Source of the DNA: an uncultured Clostridia bacterium
GTDB lineage: Bacteria > Bacillota > Clostridia > Christensenellales > Aristaeellaceae
Length of the DNA stretch: 64,000 nucleotides
Assembly: GCA_947631405.1 (NCBI GenBank)
Contig: CANRLC010000002.1
Coordinates: 52,083-116,082, forward strand
Reading direction: 5' to 3'
The position numbers were made by a program, and so were the translations under genes. Position 1 is the stretch's first letter. Each line of letters begins with the position of its first letter. Of this stretch, positions 25,064 to 33,743 are shown in pieces. The notes below the pieces were generated by a model. It did no database searches, was not told the origin of the DNA, and saw only the letters and a program-made list of their open reading frames with translations.

Positions 25064-26082
25064 GACTGAGCGTGATCGTTCCCTGCTACAACGCCGAGGC
25101 GACGCTGGGGGACTGCGTCTCCTCGCTGCTTTCGCAGGACATGGCGGACTTTGAGGCGATCCTGATCGACGACGGCTCCACGGACGGCACCGCCGGGGAG
25201 ATCGCGCGCTGGGCCGCGCGGGATGCGCGGGTGCGAGCGATCTCCCAACGCAACGCGGGCGTCTCCGCCGCGCGCAACGCGGGGCTTGCCGCGGCCCGCG
25301 GGGAATGGGTGACCTTTGTGGACGCGGACGACCTGCTGCCGCCCGGCGCGTTTCGCGCGCTCCTCGCGGCGGCGACGGAGGACGTCGATCTCGTCGTGGG
25401 CGCACACGAGACGTTTGGCGAAGACGGCGCGCGGAAGACCGTGCGCCCGGATACGCGCTGGCCGCGCCTTTCGGGCGAGGCGCGCCGACGCGCCGTCGCG
25501 CTGCGGCTGATCGAGGGCGACAGCGTGCTCAACATCATGTGCGGCAAGCTGGCCCGCCGCGAGATGATCGAGCGGGAGGGCCTTCGCCTCGCGCCGCAGG
25601 TGGCCGTGGCGGAGGACGCGCTGTTCAATCTTGAGGCGGCGCTGCTCGCGCGCGGCGTCGCCTATGTGGATGCGGTCGTCTACCGCTACCGCATGCGCGC
25701 GGACTCTGCGACGCACACGCAGGGCGAGGAGACGTTCCCCGTCCACGAGCCGTGGTTTGCGGCGATGCGGGAGATGCTCTCCCGGCGCGGCGAGCTGGAA
25801 AGGTACTTCCCGGCGTTTCTTGACAGCGTGGCGCTGCGCCTGTACAAGGACGGCGGCGTAGCGGGCGTCGTGCGGGGCTTTAACCGCCGCGCGCTGCCCG
25901 TCTTGCAGGTGGAGACGTTGCGGCGGGAGGCGCTCTCCCCGTATGGGCGGCTGCTTCGCGGACTCTGCCTGCGCGGGCTGTATCCAGCCGCCTATCCGCT
26001 GATCTATCCCGCGCAGGTCGCGCGCCGCAAGCTCACGGAGGCGGCGAATCGCCTGCGCGCGGGAAAGGAGCGCGCCGTATGA
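25060..26082 (+). CDS. GT2 family glycosyltransferase (second)
   Basis: 340 residues. 'LSVIVPCYNAEATLGDCVSSLLSQDMADFEAILIDDGSTDGT', 'NAGVSAARNAGLAAARGEWVTFVDADDLLPPG' and a C-terminal half with 'EDALFNLEAALLARGVAYVDAVVYRYRMRADSATH'. GTG start overlaps the preceding stop (GTGA at 25060-25063) and ATGA overlap links it to the third gene, so the four are made from one message. Similar enough to its neighbours in this region to suggest tandem duplication. Confidence 0.9.
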   Translation: MRLSVIVPCYNAEATLGDCVSSLLSQDMADFEAILIDDGSTDGTAGEIARWAARDARVRAISQRNAGVSAARNAGLAAARGEWVTFVDADDLLPPGAFRALLAAATEDVDLVVGAHETFGEDGARKTVRPDTRWPRLSGEARRRAVALRLIEGDSVLNIMCGKLARREMIEREGLRLAPQVAVAEDALFNLEAALLARGVAYVDAVVYRYRMRADSATHTQGEETFPVHEPWFAAMREMLSRRGELERYFPAFLDSVALRLYKDGGVAGVVRGFNRRALPVLQVETLRREALSPYGRLLRGLCLRGLYPAAYPLIYPAQVARRKLTEAANRLRAGKERAV

Positions 26083-26996
26083 AGCCGACGGTCAGCGTCG
26101 TGATGCCGTGCTACCAGTGCGAGGCGACCGTCCGGCGGACGGTCTTGAGCGTACAGGCGCAGACGTTTGAGGATTGGGAGCTGATCGCCGTGGACGACGG
26201 CTCTGCCGACGGCACGGCGGCGATCCTCGCGGAGCTTTCCGCACGGGAGCCGCGCCTGCGCGTGCTGCGGCAGGAAAACCGGGGCGTCTCCGCCGCGCGC
26301 AACGCGGGGATCGAGGCGGCGCGGGGGGAATGGCTCGCGTTTGTGGACGCGGACGACACGCTTCCGCCGGACGCGCTGCGCGCGCTGCTCTCGCTGCAGG
26401 GGGACGGCGCGGACGTGCTCTGCGGCGCGTGCGAGCTGGCGCAGGGCGGCAAAAGCACGCTGCTTCTGAGCGCGCATGGGGACAAGCGCGCGATGCTGGA
26501 GAGCCTCGTGCGCACGGACAGCGCGCTGCACCACATGGTCGCCAAGCTCTACCGCGTCTCGCTCGTGCGGGCGCGCGGCCTGCGCGTCCCGGAGGACGTC
26601 AAGGTCGGCGAGGACGTGCTCTTTAACCTGCGGGCGTGCGTCGCCTCCGGCGCGTGGCGGGTGTGCGACGAAAACGTCTATCGCTACGAGTTCCGCGCGG
26701 ATTCCGCGATGGGACGCGCCCGGCGCGACGTCTACCGCGCGAGCGGGCCGCTGCTCGCGGGCGTGGGGCGCTTCCTGCGGGAGAACGATTTGCAAACCGC
26801 GCTCTTTCGCGCGCATCTGGATCTCTATCTGCGCACGCTGCGCGCCGACCGCGGCCGCCTGCGCGCGGCGCTATCCATGCGGGAGGCGGCCCGCGAGGTG
26901 ACGCGGGGCGTGCGCCCCGGCGAACTCCCGCTCAAGCAGCGGGCTTACTATCTCGCGCTGCGCGTCTGCCCACCGCTTTCCTACTTCATCCCGTGA
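26079..26996 (+). CDS. GT2 family glycosyltransferase (third)
   Basis: 305 residues. 'SVVMPCYQCEATVRRTVLSVQAQTFEDWELIAVDDGSADGT', 'NRGVSAARNAGIEAARGEWLAFVDADDTLPPD' and 'EDVLFNLRACVASGAWRVCDENVYRYEFRADSAMGRA'. Shares the VSAARNxGxxxARGEWxxFVDADD block with its neighbours. Translationally coupled to the second GT2 gene (ATGA). Confidence 0.9.
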   Translation: MKPTVSVVMPCYQCEATVRRTVLSVQAQTFEDWELIAVDDGSADGTAAILAELSAREPRLRVLRQENRGVSAARNAGIEAARGEWLAFVDADDTLPPDALRALLSLQGDGADVLCGACELAQGGKSTLLLSAHGDKRAMLESLVRTDSALHHMVAKLYRVSLVRARGLRVPEDVKVGEDVLFNLRACVASGAWRVCDENVYRYEFRADSAMGRARRDVYRASGPLLAGVGRFLRENDLQTALFRAHLDLYLRTLRADRGRLRAALSMREAAREVTRGVRPGELPLKQRAYYLALRVCPPLSYFIP

Positions 26997-27012
26997 CGCT
27001 TTGGAGGTACAC

Positions 27013-27996
27013 ATGATCGTCAGACCCGACGTCAGCGTGATCGTGCCCTGCTACAACGCCGACCGCTATCTGAGCGTATGCATGGAGAGCTTGCGCGCCC
27101 AGCGCGCGCCGGAGGCGGAGTTTCTGCTGATCGACGACGGCTCCACCGACGCGACCGGGGCGATGCTCGACGCCTTCGCCCGGCAGGAGCCGCGCGCGCG
27201 GGTGACGCACACGCGCAACGCGGGCGTGTCGGCGGCGCGCAATCTGGGCCTCACAATGGCGCAGGGGCGCTATATCGCCTTTGTGGACGCGGACGACGCG
27301 CTGGAGGAGGAGAGCCTGATCCGGCTCCACCAGCTCGCCGTGCGCAGCGGCGCGCAGATCACCTCCGCCAATCACACACTCTTTGACATGACGCGCGGCC
27401 GGCGCGTTCCGGTCAACATCGAACCCGTCGTGCAGCAGCCCCTGGAGATCGCGCGCGAGATCATCCACATGCACCGCATCTACAACAACCTCTGGAACAA
27501 GCTCTACGACCGCGAGCTGTTCGAGGGCGGCATGACGCTCGACGAGGACGTGCGCATCGGCGAGGACGCGCTGCTCAACCTGCGGCTGTACCTGCGCGCG
27601 CGGCACGTCGAGCATTTGCAGGAATCGACCTACGTCTACCGCGTCCACCGCCACTCGGCGATGGCGACGATCTCCGGCTACAGCGAGGCGCACCAGCCGA
27701 TGCTGCGCGGCATGAACCGCATCCTGCTGGAGGAGGGCGTCAAGGAGCTGTACTTCAGGGATTACCTGCAAAGCTGCGTCTGGATCGACGAAAAGGAAAA
27801 GGGCATCCGCGCGTGCATGCGCGGCTTCAACGACGGCATCCGCCCGCTGGCGCTGGACGGCATCGACCCGTCGCGCATCCCCCAAAAGGACGCGCGGCTC
27901 TACCGCCTCGTGGCGCGCGGCGGATTCCCGGCCTTCTATCTGGCCGCGCGGGTCTGGGAAAAGCTGACGGGCAGAAGATGGGGGATACGCCGATGA
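27013..27996 (+). CDS. GT2 family glycosyltransferase (fourth)
   Basis: 327 residues. 'VSVIVPCYNADRYLSVCMESLRAQRAPEAEFLLIDDGSTDAT', 'NAGVSAARNLGLTMAQGRYIAFVDADDALEEE', 'GEDALLNLRLYLRARHVEHLQESTYVYRVHRHSAM'. ATG 27013 lies 5 nt after GGAGG. Ends in an ATGA overlap with the pyruvyl transferase gene. Acceptor and donor are unknown. Confidence 0.9.
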   Translation: MIVRPDVSVIVPCYNADRYLSVCMESLRAQRAPEAEFLLIDDGSTDATGAMLDAFARQEPRARVTHTRNAGVSAARNLGLTMAQGRYIAFVDADDALEEESLIRLHQLAVRSGAQITSANHTLFDMTRGRRVPVNIEPVVQQPLEIAREIIHMHRIYNNLWNKLYDRELFEGGMTLDEDVRIGEDALLNLRLYLRARHVEHLQESTYVYRVHRHSAMATISGYSEAHQPMLRGMNRILLEEGVKELYFRDYLQSCVWIDEKEKGIRACMRGFNDGIRPLALDGIDPSRIPQKDARLYRLVARGGFPAFYLAARVWEKLTGRRWGIRR

Positions 27997-29168
27997 AGCG
28001 CGTGCTGCTCTACAACCACGGCGGGTGCGAAAACCGCGGCTGCGAGGCCATCGTGCGCGCCACGTCGCGCCTGTTTGCAAGGGCGGGCGCGCGCTGCGCG
28101 CTCGCCAGCGACCAGCCCGCTTTCGACCGCGCCGCGTCCCTGCCGGACGTCGAGCGCGTGATCGCCTCGACGATCGCGCCCGTGAGCGTGCGCAGGCTCG
28201 TCAACTCGGTGGGCTTCAGGCTCGGCATGCCGCGCGAGCACGAGGTCGCGCGCAAGTACGCGCCCGTGATCGCGCAGGGCGCGCGCAGCGACGTCTGCCT
28301 CTCCATCGGCGGGGACACCTATTGCTACGGGCCGCAGGAACACCTCGCGGTCGTCAACGCGCGGCTCGCGGGCAAGGGCAAGCCGCTCGTGCTCTGGGGC
28401 TGCTCCGTGGAGCCGGACGTGCTGCGCGGCGAGGCGCTATGCGATCTTCGGCGCTATCGCCTGCTGGTGGCGCGCGAGTCGATCACCGAGGCGGCGCTGC
28501 GGGATGCGGGCCTGCCCGCCGCGCGCTGCTGCGACCCGGCCTTCTTCCTGCCGCGCGAGGAGACCGCGCTGCCGGAGGCTTTCGCGCCGGGGAAGACCGT
28601 CGGCGTCAACGTCAGCCCGCTCATCCTCGCGCGCGCGCCGCAGGCGCAGGCCGCGCTCGCGGCGTTCGAGGGGCTGATTCGCCACATTTTGGATACGAGC
28701 GGCGACGCCGTCGCGCTCATCGCGCACGTCGCGTGGGCGCATGACGACGACCGCGCGGCGCTCTCGGCGCTCAAGGCGCGCTTTGCGGACGAGCCGCGCG
28801 TCTTTGCGCTGCCGGACGGCCTGAACGCCCCGCAATTAAAGGGCGCGATCGCTCGCCTGCGCGCGCTGGTCACGGCGCGCACGCACGCGTCGATCGCGGC
28901 CTATTCCTCCTGCGTGCCGGCGCTGGTGATCGGCTATTCGGTCAAGGCGCGCGGCATCGCGCGCGATCTGTTCGGCCGCGAGGAGGGGCATCTGCTCCCG
29001 GCGCAGGAGCTGCGCGCGGCGGACGAGCTGATCGCCGCCTACGACGCGATGATCGCGCGCGAGGCGCAGGAGCGCGCGTTTTTGCGCGAGCGGCTGCCCG
29101 CATACACGGCGGGCATGGAGGACATGGTGCGGCGGGTGCTTTCGCTCGCCGGGGAGGACGCGCGATGA
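27993..29168 (+). CDS. Polysaccharide pyruvyl transferase family protein
   Basis: 391 residues. N-terminal 'RVLLYNHGGCENRGCEAIVRATSRLF', middle 'SIGGDTYCYGPQEHLAVVNARLAGKGKPLVLWGCSVEP' and C-terminal 'RLRALVTARTHASIAAYSSCVPALVIGYSVKARGIARDLFG', all typical of the CsaB/WcaK-like GT-B-fold family that transfers pyruvyl groups from phosphoenolpyruvate to sugars. Pyruvylated polysaccharides often anchor S-layer proteins, an inference here. ATG 27993 in an ATGA overlap with the fourth glycosyltransferase; ATG 27978 is an alternative. Confidence 0.9.
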   Translation: MKRVLLYNHGGCENRGCEAIVRATSRLFARAGARCALASDQPAFDRAASLPDVERVIASTIAPVSVRRLVNSVGFRLGMPREHEVARKYAPVIAQGARSDVCLSIGGDTYCYGPQEHLAVVNARLAGKGKPLVLWGCSVEPDVLRGEALCDLRRYRLLVARESITEAALRDAGLPAARCCDPAFFLPREETALPEAFAPGKTVGVNVSPLILARAPQAQAALAAFEGLIRHILDTSGDAVALIAHVAWAHDDDRAALSALKARFADEPRVFALPDGLNAPQLKGAIARLRALVTARTHASIAAYSSCVPALVIGYSVKARGIARDLFGREEGHLLPAQELRAADELIAAYDAMIAREAQERAFLRERLPAYTAGMEDMVRRVLSLAGEDAR

Positions 29169-30352
29169 GGACGACGGTGCTTGCCGAGCGCGCGCGCTGC
29201 ACGGGCTGCGGCGCGTGCGTGAGCGTCTGCCGCCGCGGCGCCATCCGCATGCAGGCGGACGCCGAGGGCTTTTTATACCCTGCGGTGGACGCCGCGCGCT
29301 GCGTGGAATGCGGCGCGTGCGAGGCGCGCTGCCCCGCGGGGCGTGAGCATCCCGAGCGCGACGTGCGTGCGTTCGGCGCGCAGAATACGGACGAAGCGGT
29401 CAGGCGCGCCTCGTCCTCCGGCGGCGCGTTTACGGCGCTGGCGCGGCAGACGCTCGCGCGCGGCGGCGTGGTGTTCGGCGCGGCGTTCGGCGGGGGCTTT
29501 CGCGTCGAGCACGTCGGCGCGCTGGATGAGAAGGGGATCGTGCCTATGCGCGGCTCCAAATATGTGCAGAGCGACGCGAGCGAGGCGATCGCGCAAGCGG
29601 CGGAGCTTCTGGAGCGGGGCGAGCGCGTGCTCTTTTCCGGCACGCCCTGCCAGATCGACGGCCTGCTCGCGCGCGTGGGAACGGACTGGGGCGACCGCCT
29701 GCTGACGGTGGACTTCGTCTGCCACGGCGTGCCCTCGCCGGGCGTGTTCGCGTCGTACCTGCGGGCCATGGAAGAGGAGCAGGGGAGCGCGGTCACGGCC
29801 TACGCCTTTCGCGACAAGCGCCGCGGCTGGAAGGACTTTTCCGCCGTGGCGACGTTTGCCGACGGCACGGAGCGCGCGGGCACGCAGGCGGACGAGCCGT
29901 TTTTGCGCGGCTTTCTGGCCAACCTCTATCTGCGCCCGTCCTGCGCGGTCTGCACGGCGCTGCGAGGCGCGCGCCACGCAGCCGATCTGACGCTGGCCGA
30001 CCTGTGGGGCGCTGGAGACATCTGCCCGGAGCGGGACGACGACGCGGGCCTCTCGCTCGTTCTGGTCAACACGCCCGCGGGGCGGCAGGCGCTAGACGCC
30101 TGCGCGGGGGAGCTTGCCGTCTTCCCGGTGGACGCGTCGCGGCTCACGCGCGCCAATCCGTCGCTGATTGCGCCCGCAAAGCCGCATCCCCGGCGCGCGC
30201 GGTTCTTTCGCGCGTACCGCAGGAACGGATTTTCTTCGACCCTTGTGGAGCGTCTGCTCGCCCCGCCGGGGCGGCTCGAGCGACTCGTTCGCCGCATCGC
30301 AAGCCTGCCGGGCGCGCTGCTGCGGCGCCTGCGCAAAGCGGCGCGCGGATAG
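29165..30352 (+). CDS. FrhB-like iron-sulfur protein of the polysaccharide cluster
   Basis: 395 residues. Two 4Fe-4S ferredoxin clusters ('CTGCGACVSVCRRG' and 'CVECGACEARCPAG'), then the coenzyme F420 hydrogenase/dehydrogenase beta-subunit fold ('RRASSSGGAFTALARQTLARGGVVFGAAF', 'FSGTPCQIDGLLA', 'VDFVCHGVPSPGVFASYLR', 'RPSCAVCTALRG.RHAADLTLADLWG'). In Clostridia this family occurs next to polysaccharide pyruvyl transferase genes, as here (ATGA overlap), rather than in F420 metabolism; its chemistry there is not settled. The C-terminal 35 residues are basic. Confidence 0.88.
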   Translation: MRTTVLAERARCTGCGACVSVCRRGAIRMQADAEGFLYPAVDAARCVECGACEARCPAGREHPERDVRAFGAQNTDEAVRRASSSGGAFTALARQTLARGGVVFGAAFGGGFRVEHVGALDEKGIVPMRGSKYVQSDASEAIAQAAELLERGERVLFSGTPCQIDGLLARVGTDWGDRLLTVDFVCHGVPSPGVFASYLRAMEEEQGSAVTAYAFRDKRRGWKDFSAVATFADGTERAGTQADEPFLRGFLANLYLRPSCAVCTALRGARHAADLTLADLWGAGDICPERDDDAGLSLVLVNTPAGRQALDACAGELAVFPVDASRLTRANPSLIAPAKPHPRRARFFRAYRRNGFSSTLVERLLAPPGRLERLVRRIASLPGALLRRLRKAARG

Positions 30353-30388
30353 CGCGCAGACTGCAAACGGCCAAAGTTGACCCCTTTG

Positions 30389-30428
30389 CGCGCCTTCCCC
30401 TGCGGCATTTGCCCGCAGGGGCGGCGCG
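30389..30428 (+). ncRNA. Strong GC hairpin in the leader of comEC
   Basis: CCCCTGCGG pairs with CCGCAGGGG, extended by GCGCC/GGCGC across a small internal loop, with a loop CATTTGC. No T run follows, so it is not an intrinsic terminator. It lies about 17 nt before ATG 30445 and may affect mRNA stability or translation. Confidence 0.45.
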
Positions 30429-30444
30429 GAACAGAGGATGCGTT

Positions 30445-32757
30445 ATGAAGCGATGCGTGCGTTTTCTGGAGCGCGGCCCCCGGCGCAAGCTGCTGGGGCT
30501 GGCGGTCGCCTGCCTGTGCGGCGTGTACGCGGCGGGCTTTTGCTGCGCCTATGCGCGCGCGTCGCTCGCGCTCTTTGCGCTCTTTGCGTCCCTCGGCGCG
30601 CTCGCCCGGCTGCGCCGCAGGGGCGCCTTTGCGTTTGCGGCGCTCGCGACGGCGTGCCTGTTCTACGCGCAGGCGGCCTCGCAGCTCGCCCTGCGCGACG
30701 CGCCGACGCCGAGCCGCACGTCGATCAGCGGCGTGGTCTCCCGCGTCGTATACGACGGGCGCGTGGCGCTGCGCGACGTGACGCTCTCTGGCGGCGCGCG
30801 CCTTTCGCGGCCCGCCGTGGTCACGCTGATGCTGGACGAATACGACGCGCGCGCATACCCGACGGTCGGCGAGCGCGTGTCGGGGCTGGGCAGGCTGTTT
30901 GCGCAGGACGAGCCGCGCAACCCCGGCGAGAGCAACCGGCGCGTGGCGGCGCTGGCGGACGGCTACGAGCTGTCCGGCTATCTGCTGCCGGGGTGGAGCG
31001 TCTCGGGCGAGGCGCGATTTTCGCCACAAGAGGCGTTTCGCCGCGCGCGGGAGGCGCTGCTCGCGCGCCTTTCGCTGGTGTTCGGCGAGGACGCGCCGCT
31101 TTTGCAGGGCGTGCTGCTCGGCGATTCCGGCGAGATGGACGAGGCGTCCGTCGCCGCGATGCGCCTGACGGGCACGGCGCACCTGCTCGCGGTATCCGGC
31201 CTGCACCTGAGCCTGATCGGCGCAATGCTGGGGCGTCTGCTGCGCCGGCTGACGCCCTCGCGCAGGGCGCGCTGGGCGCTCAAGACGCTGCTGCTCACGG
31301 CGTTCGCCGCGCTGACGGGCTTCGCGGCGGGCACGGTGCGCGCGCTGCTGATGAGCACGCTGCGCTCGGTGGCGGCGCTTCGCGGCAAGCGCTACGACCC
31401 GCTGACCGCGCTCTCCTTCGCCGCGCTGGCGATGACGTTCGTGCGCCCGCTCTGGCCGCTGACCGGGTCGTTCCAGTTTTCCTTCTTCGTGGTGCTGGGC
31501 ATTTTGCTGCTCTGCGACCGGCTTTCTGCGCTGCTGCTCCGCCTGTGCCCGGCGAATGGGAGGCGGCGCGCGGAGCGGCCCGTGCGGCTGCTCTGCGTCA
31601 GCGCGGGCGCGCAGATCGCCGCCGTGCCGGTGCAGCTGCGCTTTTACGGCTTCGCGCCGCTGCTCGCGCTGCCGATGAATCTGCTCTGCGGCCTGCTCGC
31701 GCCCGTGCTGCTGTTTGCGGGATGGGCGGGGCTGCTCGTCAGCGCTTTGTCGCTCCCGCTCGCGCAGGCGTGCGCCGGGGCGCTGGCGCTGCCGGGGCGC
31801 GCGTTCCTGTCCCTGAGCGCGGCGGCGGCGAATATTCCCGGCGGCATCGTGCGCCTGCCCGCGCCGTATGCCGCGACCGTCGCGCTTTGCGTACTGCTCA
31901 TGGCGCTGTGCTCTAAGGCGTTTCGCATGCCCCGGCGCGCAGGGCTTTATCGCGCGGCGACGCTCGCGCTGATCGCGGCGCTGACGCTCCCGCGCTTTGA
32001 CCCGACGCCGCGCTATGTGCAGCTGGACGTGGGGCAGGGCGACGCCGCCGTGCTGCGCAGGGGACGCGAGGCCGTGCTCGTGGACGTCGGCCCGCTTAGC
32101 AGCTACGCCGCGCTGCGCTATGTGCGAAGCGAGGGGCTGCTGGTGCGCATGGCGGTGCTCTCGCACCTCGATCAGGATCACGCGGGCGCGCTGGGTACGC
32201 TGCTCTCCTCGGAGGTCGACATCCCTGCGCTGGCGCTGCCCGAGCGCGCCGAGGAGGACGGCGCGACGGACGCGGTGACCTCTGCGCTGGCCCTTGCGCG
32301 CGCGCAGGGCTTGGACGTGCTGTATCTCTCGCGAGGCGATCGCTTTGAGGCGGCGGGCATGGCCTTTGACGTCCTCTCGCCTTCGGAGGAACTGGAAGGC
32401 GACAACGAGCGCTCCCTGCTGCTTTCCACCGAGGTGGAGGGCGTGCGTTTCCTGCTCGCGGGCGACCTTCCGGCCGCGTGCGAGCCGGAGGAGATTCCCG
32501 ACTGCGACGTGCTCAAGGTCGCCCACCACGGCAGCGCGAACGCGACCTCGGCGCGCTTCCTCGAGGCGGCGACGCCTAGCGTGGCGCTCATCAGCGTGGG
32601 CGCGGGCAATTCCTACGGCCACCCGACCGCGCGCGTGCTGCAGGATCTCGCCTCGGCCGGCGCGCAGGTTCTGCGCACGGATGAGGCGGGCTGCGTGACG
32701 CTGCGCCTGAAGGACGGCGCATGGCGCGCGCAGACGTTTTTGCCGCCGGAGGAGTAG
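30445..32757 (+). CDS. comEC: DNA internalisation competence protein ComEC/Rec2
   Basis: 770 residues. N-terminal DUF4131-like region with two to three membrane helices, the ComEC channel domain ('LTGTAHLLAVSGLHLSLIGAML', 'TGFAAGTVRALLMSTLRSVAAL', many hydrophobic helices to about residue 510), and a C-terminal metallo-beta-lactamase-like domain ('YVQLDVGQGDAAVLRRGREAVLVDVG', 'LSHLDQDHAGAL', 'LLAGDL', 'LKVAHHGSANATS'). All three parts needed for DNA uptake are present and uninterrupted. No comEA or comFA is near. ATG 30445 is chosen; upstream ATG 30438 is in another frame. Confidence 0.93.
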   Translation: MKRCVRFLERGPRRKLLGLAVACLCGVYAAGFCCAYARASLALFALFASLGALARLRRRGAFAFAALATACLFYAQAASQLALRDAPTPSRTSISGVVSRVVYDGRVALRDVTLSGGARLSRPAVVTLMLDEYDARAYPTVGERVSGLGRLFAQDEPRNPGESNRRVAALADGYELSGYLLPGWSVSGEARFSPQEAFRRAREALLARLSLVFGEDAPLLQGVLLGDSGEMDEASVAAMRLTGTAHLLAVSGLHLSLIGAMLGRLLRRLTPSRRARWALKTLLLTAFAALTGFAAGTVRALLMSTLRSVAALRGKRYDPLTALSFAALAMTFVRPLWPLTGSFQFSFFVVLGILLLCDRLSALLLRLCPANGRRRAERPVRLLCVSAGAQIAAVPVQLRFYGFAPLLALPMNLLCGLLAPVLLFAGWAGLLVSALSLPLAQACAGALALPGRAFLSLSAAAANIPGGIVRLPAPYAATVALCVLLMALCSKAFRMPRRAGLYRAATLALIAALTLPRFDPTPRYVQLDVGQGDAAVLRRGREAVLVDVGPLSSYAALRYVRSEGLLVRMAVLSHLDQDHAGALGTLLSSEVDIPALALPERAEEDGATDAVTSALALARAQGLDVLYLSRGDRFEAAGMAFDVLSPSEELEGDNERSLLLSTEVEGVRFLLAGDLPAACEPEEIPDCDVLKVAHHGSANATSARFLEAATPSVALISVGAGNSYGHPTARVLQDLASAGAQVLRTDEAGCVTLRLKDGAWRAQTFLPPEE

Positions 32758-32771
32758 CGCGGCATGAACGG

Positions 32772-32806
32772 GCCTCCCGCATGCATATATTGGCATGATG
32801 GGAGGC
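32772..32806 (+). promoter_or_regulatory. Hairpin that pairs with the RBS of the ParB-like gene
   Basis: GCCTCCC (32772-32778) can pair perfectly with GGGAGGC (32800-32806), which contains the GGGAGG ribosome binding site of the TTG start at 32815. ATGC/GCAT segments lie within the loop. Folding would hide the RBS. Confidence 0.55.
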
Positions 32807-32814
32807 GCGCGCGA

Positions 32815-33645
32815 TTGAAAAGACGGCCTAGGAATATGGACAAGCCCCGCCCGGACGGGGGCGGGATGACGGCGCTGCGCCTGCGCGTCGAGGACATCTA
32901 CGGGGGCATGCTGAGCGCGCGCGCCCGCGGGGACGTGACGCTGCTGGCGGCGTCCATCGCGCGGCATGGGCTGCTCAGCCCCGTGATCGTGCGCCGAAAC
33001 GAGCAGGCGGGGCGCTACGCGCTGGTGTGCGGCGCGCGCAGATTGCAGGCCTGCCGCCTGCTTGGCATGAAGGAGATCGACGCGCTGCTCTTTCCGGGCG
33101 ACGAGCGGGAGGCCGCCGCCTGCTTTTTAGAGGAGCACTGGACGCGCGAGGCGCCCTCCTGCGCGGACGAGGGGGAGCTGGCCCGCCGCTCGGGCGGCGC
33201 GGCGCTGCTGCCGCGCTTCGCGCTGCCGCACGGGCCGCTTTTGCGCAGGCTGCGATTGCTGGCGCTGGGCGAAAAGACGCTCTCGCTCGTGCGGCGGGAG
33301 CGCCTGACGCTCGAGCAGGCCGAGCCGCTGCTGCTCGTGCGGGACGAGGACAGGCGGCTTGAGGCGGCGTCGATCATCGCCCAGCGCGCTCTGGGCGGCG
33401 CGCAGGCACGGCGGCTCGTCGCCGGGGAAACGTTTGCAGGCCCGGCGCGCGGCGAGGGAAGGCGGCGGGCGACCCGGCAAGCGCTGCGGGAAATGAACGC
33501 GCTGGCGCAGCGCCTGCGCGCGCAGGGCGTGGAGGCGAGCGTGCGCGTGTGCGCGCAGGAGCGCGGCCTGTGCGTGCAGATCCTGCTGGCGGCAGAAAAT
33601 TGCGCCGGGATGCAGGAAAAGCAAGCGCGCGCAGAGAATATATAA
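32815..33645 (+). CDS. Orphan ParB/Noc-like protein
   Basis: 276 residues. ParB N-terminal nuclease-like (CTPase) domain: 'IYGGMLSARARGDVTLLAASIARHGLLSPVIVRR', 'YALVCGARRLQACRLLGMKEIDALLF' (GxRR CTP-binding box reads GARR), then a helical region with a possible helix-turn-helix ('RLRLLALGEKTLSLVRRERLTLEQAEPLLLV'). The C-terminal dimerisation domain is short. No parA is adjacent and no parS-like site was seen, so it is unlikely to be the chromosomal ParB; a Noc- or ParB-derived regulator is possible. TTG 32815 fits the RBS GGGAGG (9-nt spacing); ATG 32836 and 32764 are alternatives. Confidence 0.78.
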   Translation: MKRRPRNMDKPRPDGGGMTALRLRVEDIYGGMLSARARGDVTLLAASIARHGLLSPVIVRRNEQAGRYALVCGARRLQACRLLGMKEIDALLFPGDEREAAACFLEEHWTREAPSCADEGELARRSGGAALLPRFALPHGPLLRRLRLLALGEKTLSLVRRERLTLEQAEPLLLVRDEDRRLEAASIIAQRALGGAQARRLVAGETFAGPARGEGRRRATRQALREMNALAQRLRAQGVEASVRVCAQERGLCVQILLAAENCAGMQEKQARAENI

Positions 33646-33653
33646 AAGTCAGT

Positions 33654-33676
33654 GTTCGTTATTAAAATAACGGAAC
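33654..33676. promoter_or_regulatory. Imperfect inverted repeat before the second degV gene
   Basis: GTTCGTTAT pairs with ATAACGGAAC (one bulged base) around a short AT loop, within the 98-nt AT-richer gap between the ParB-like and degV genes. It could be an operator. Confidence 0.35.
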
Positions 33677-33743
33677 CGTTTCGCTGATTTCCAAGAATTC
33701 AAAAGCGCGGGCAAGCCCGCACCGCATGAAAGGAACGGACGCT

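Noticed and set aside
29165-30352. F420-dependent hydrogenase subunit in energy metabolism
   Set aside because: No other hydrogenase or F420 genes are present; the neighbour is a pyruvyl transferase, the usual context for the polysaccharide-associated FrhB-like family.
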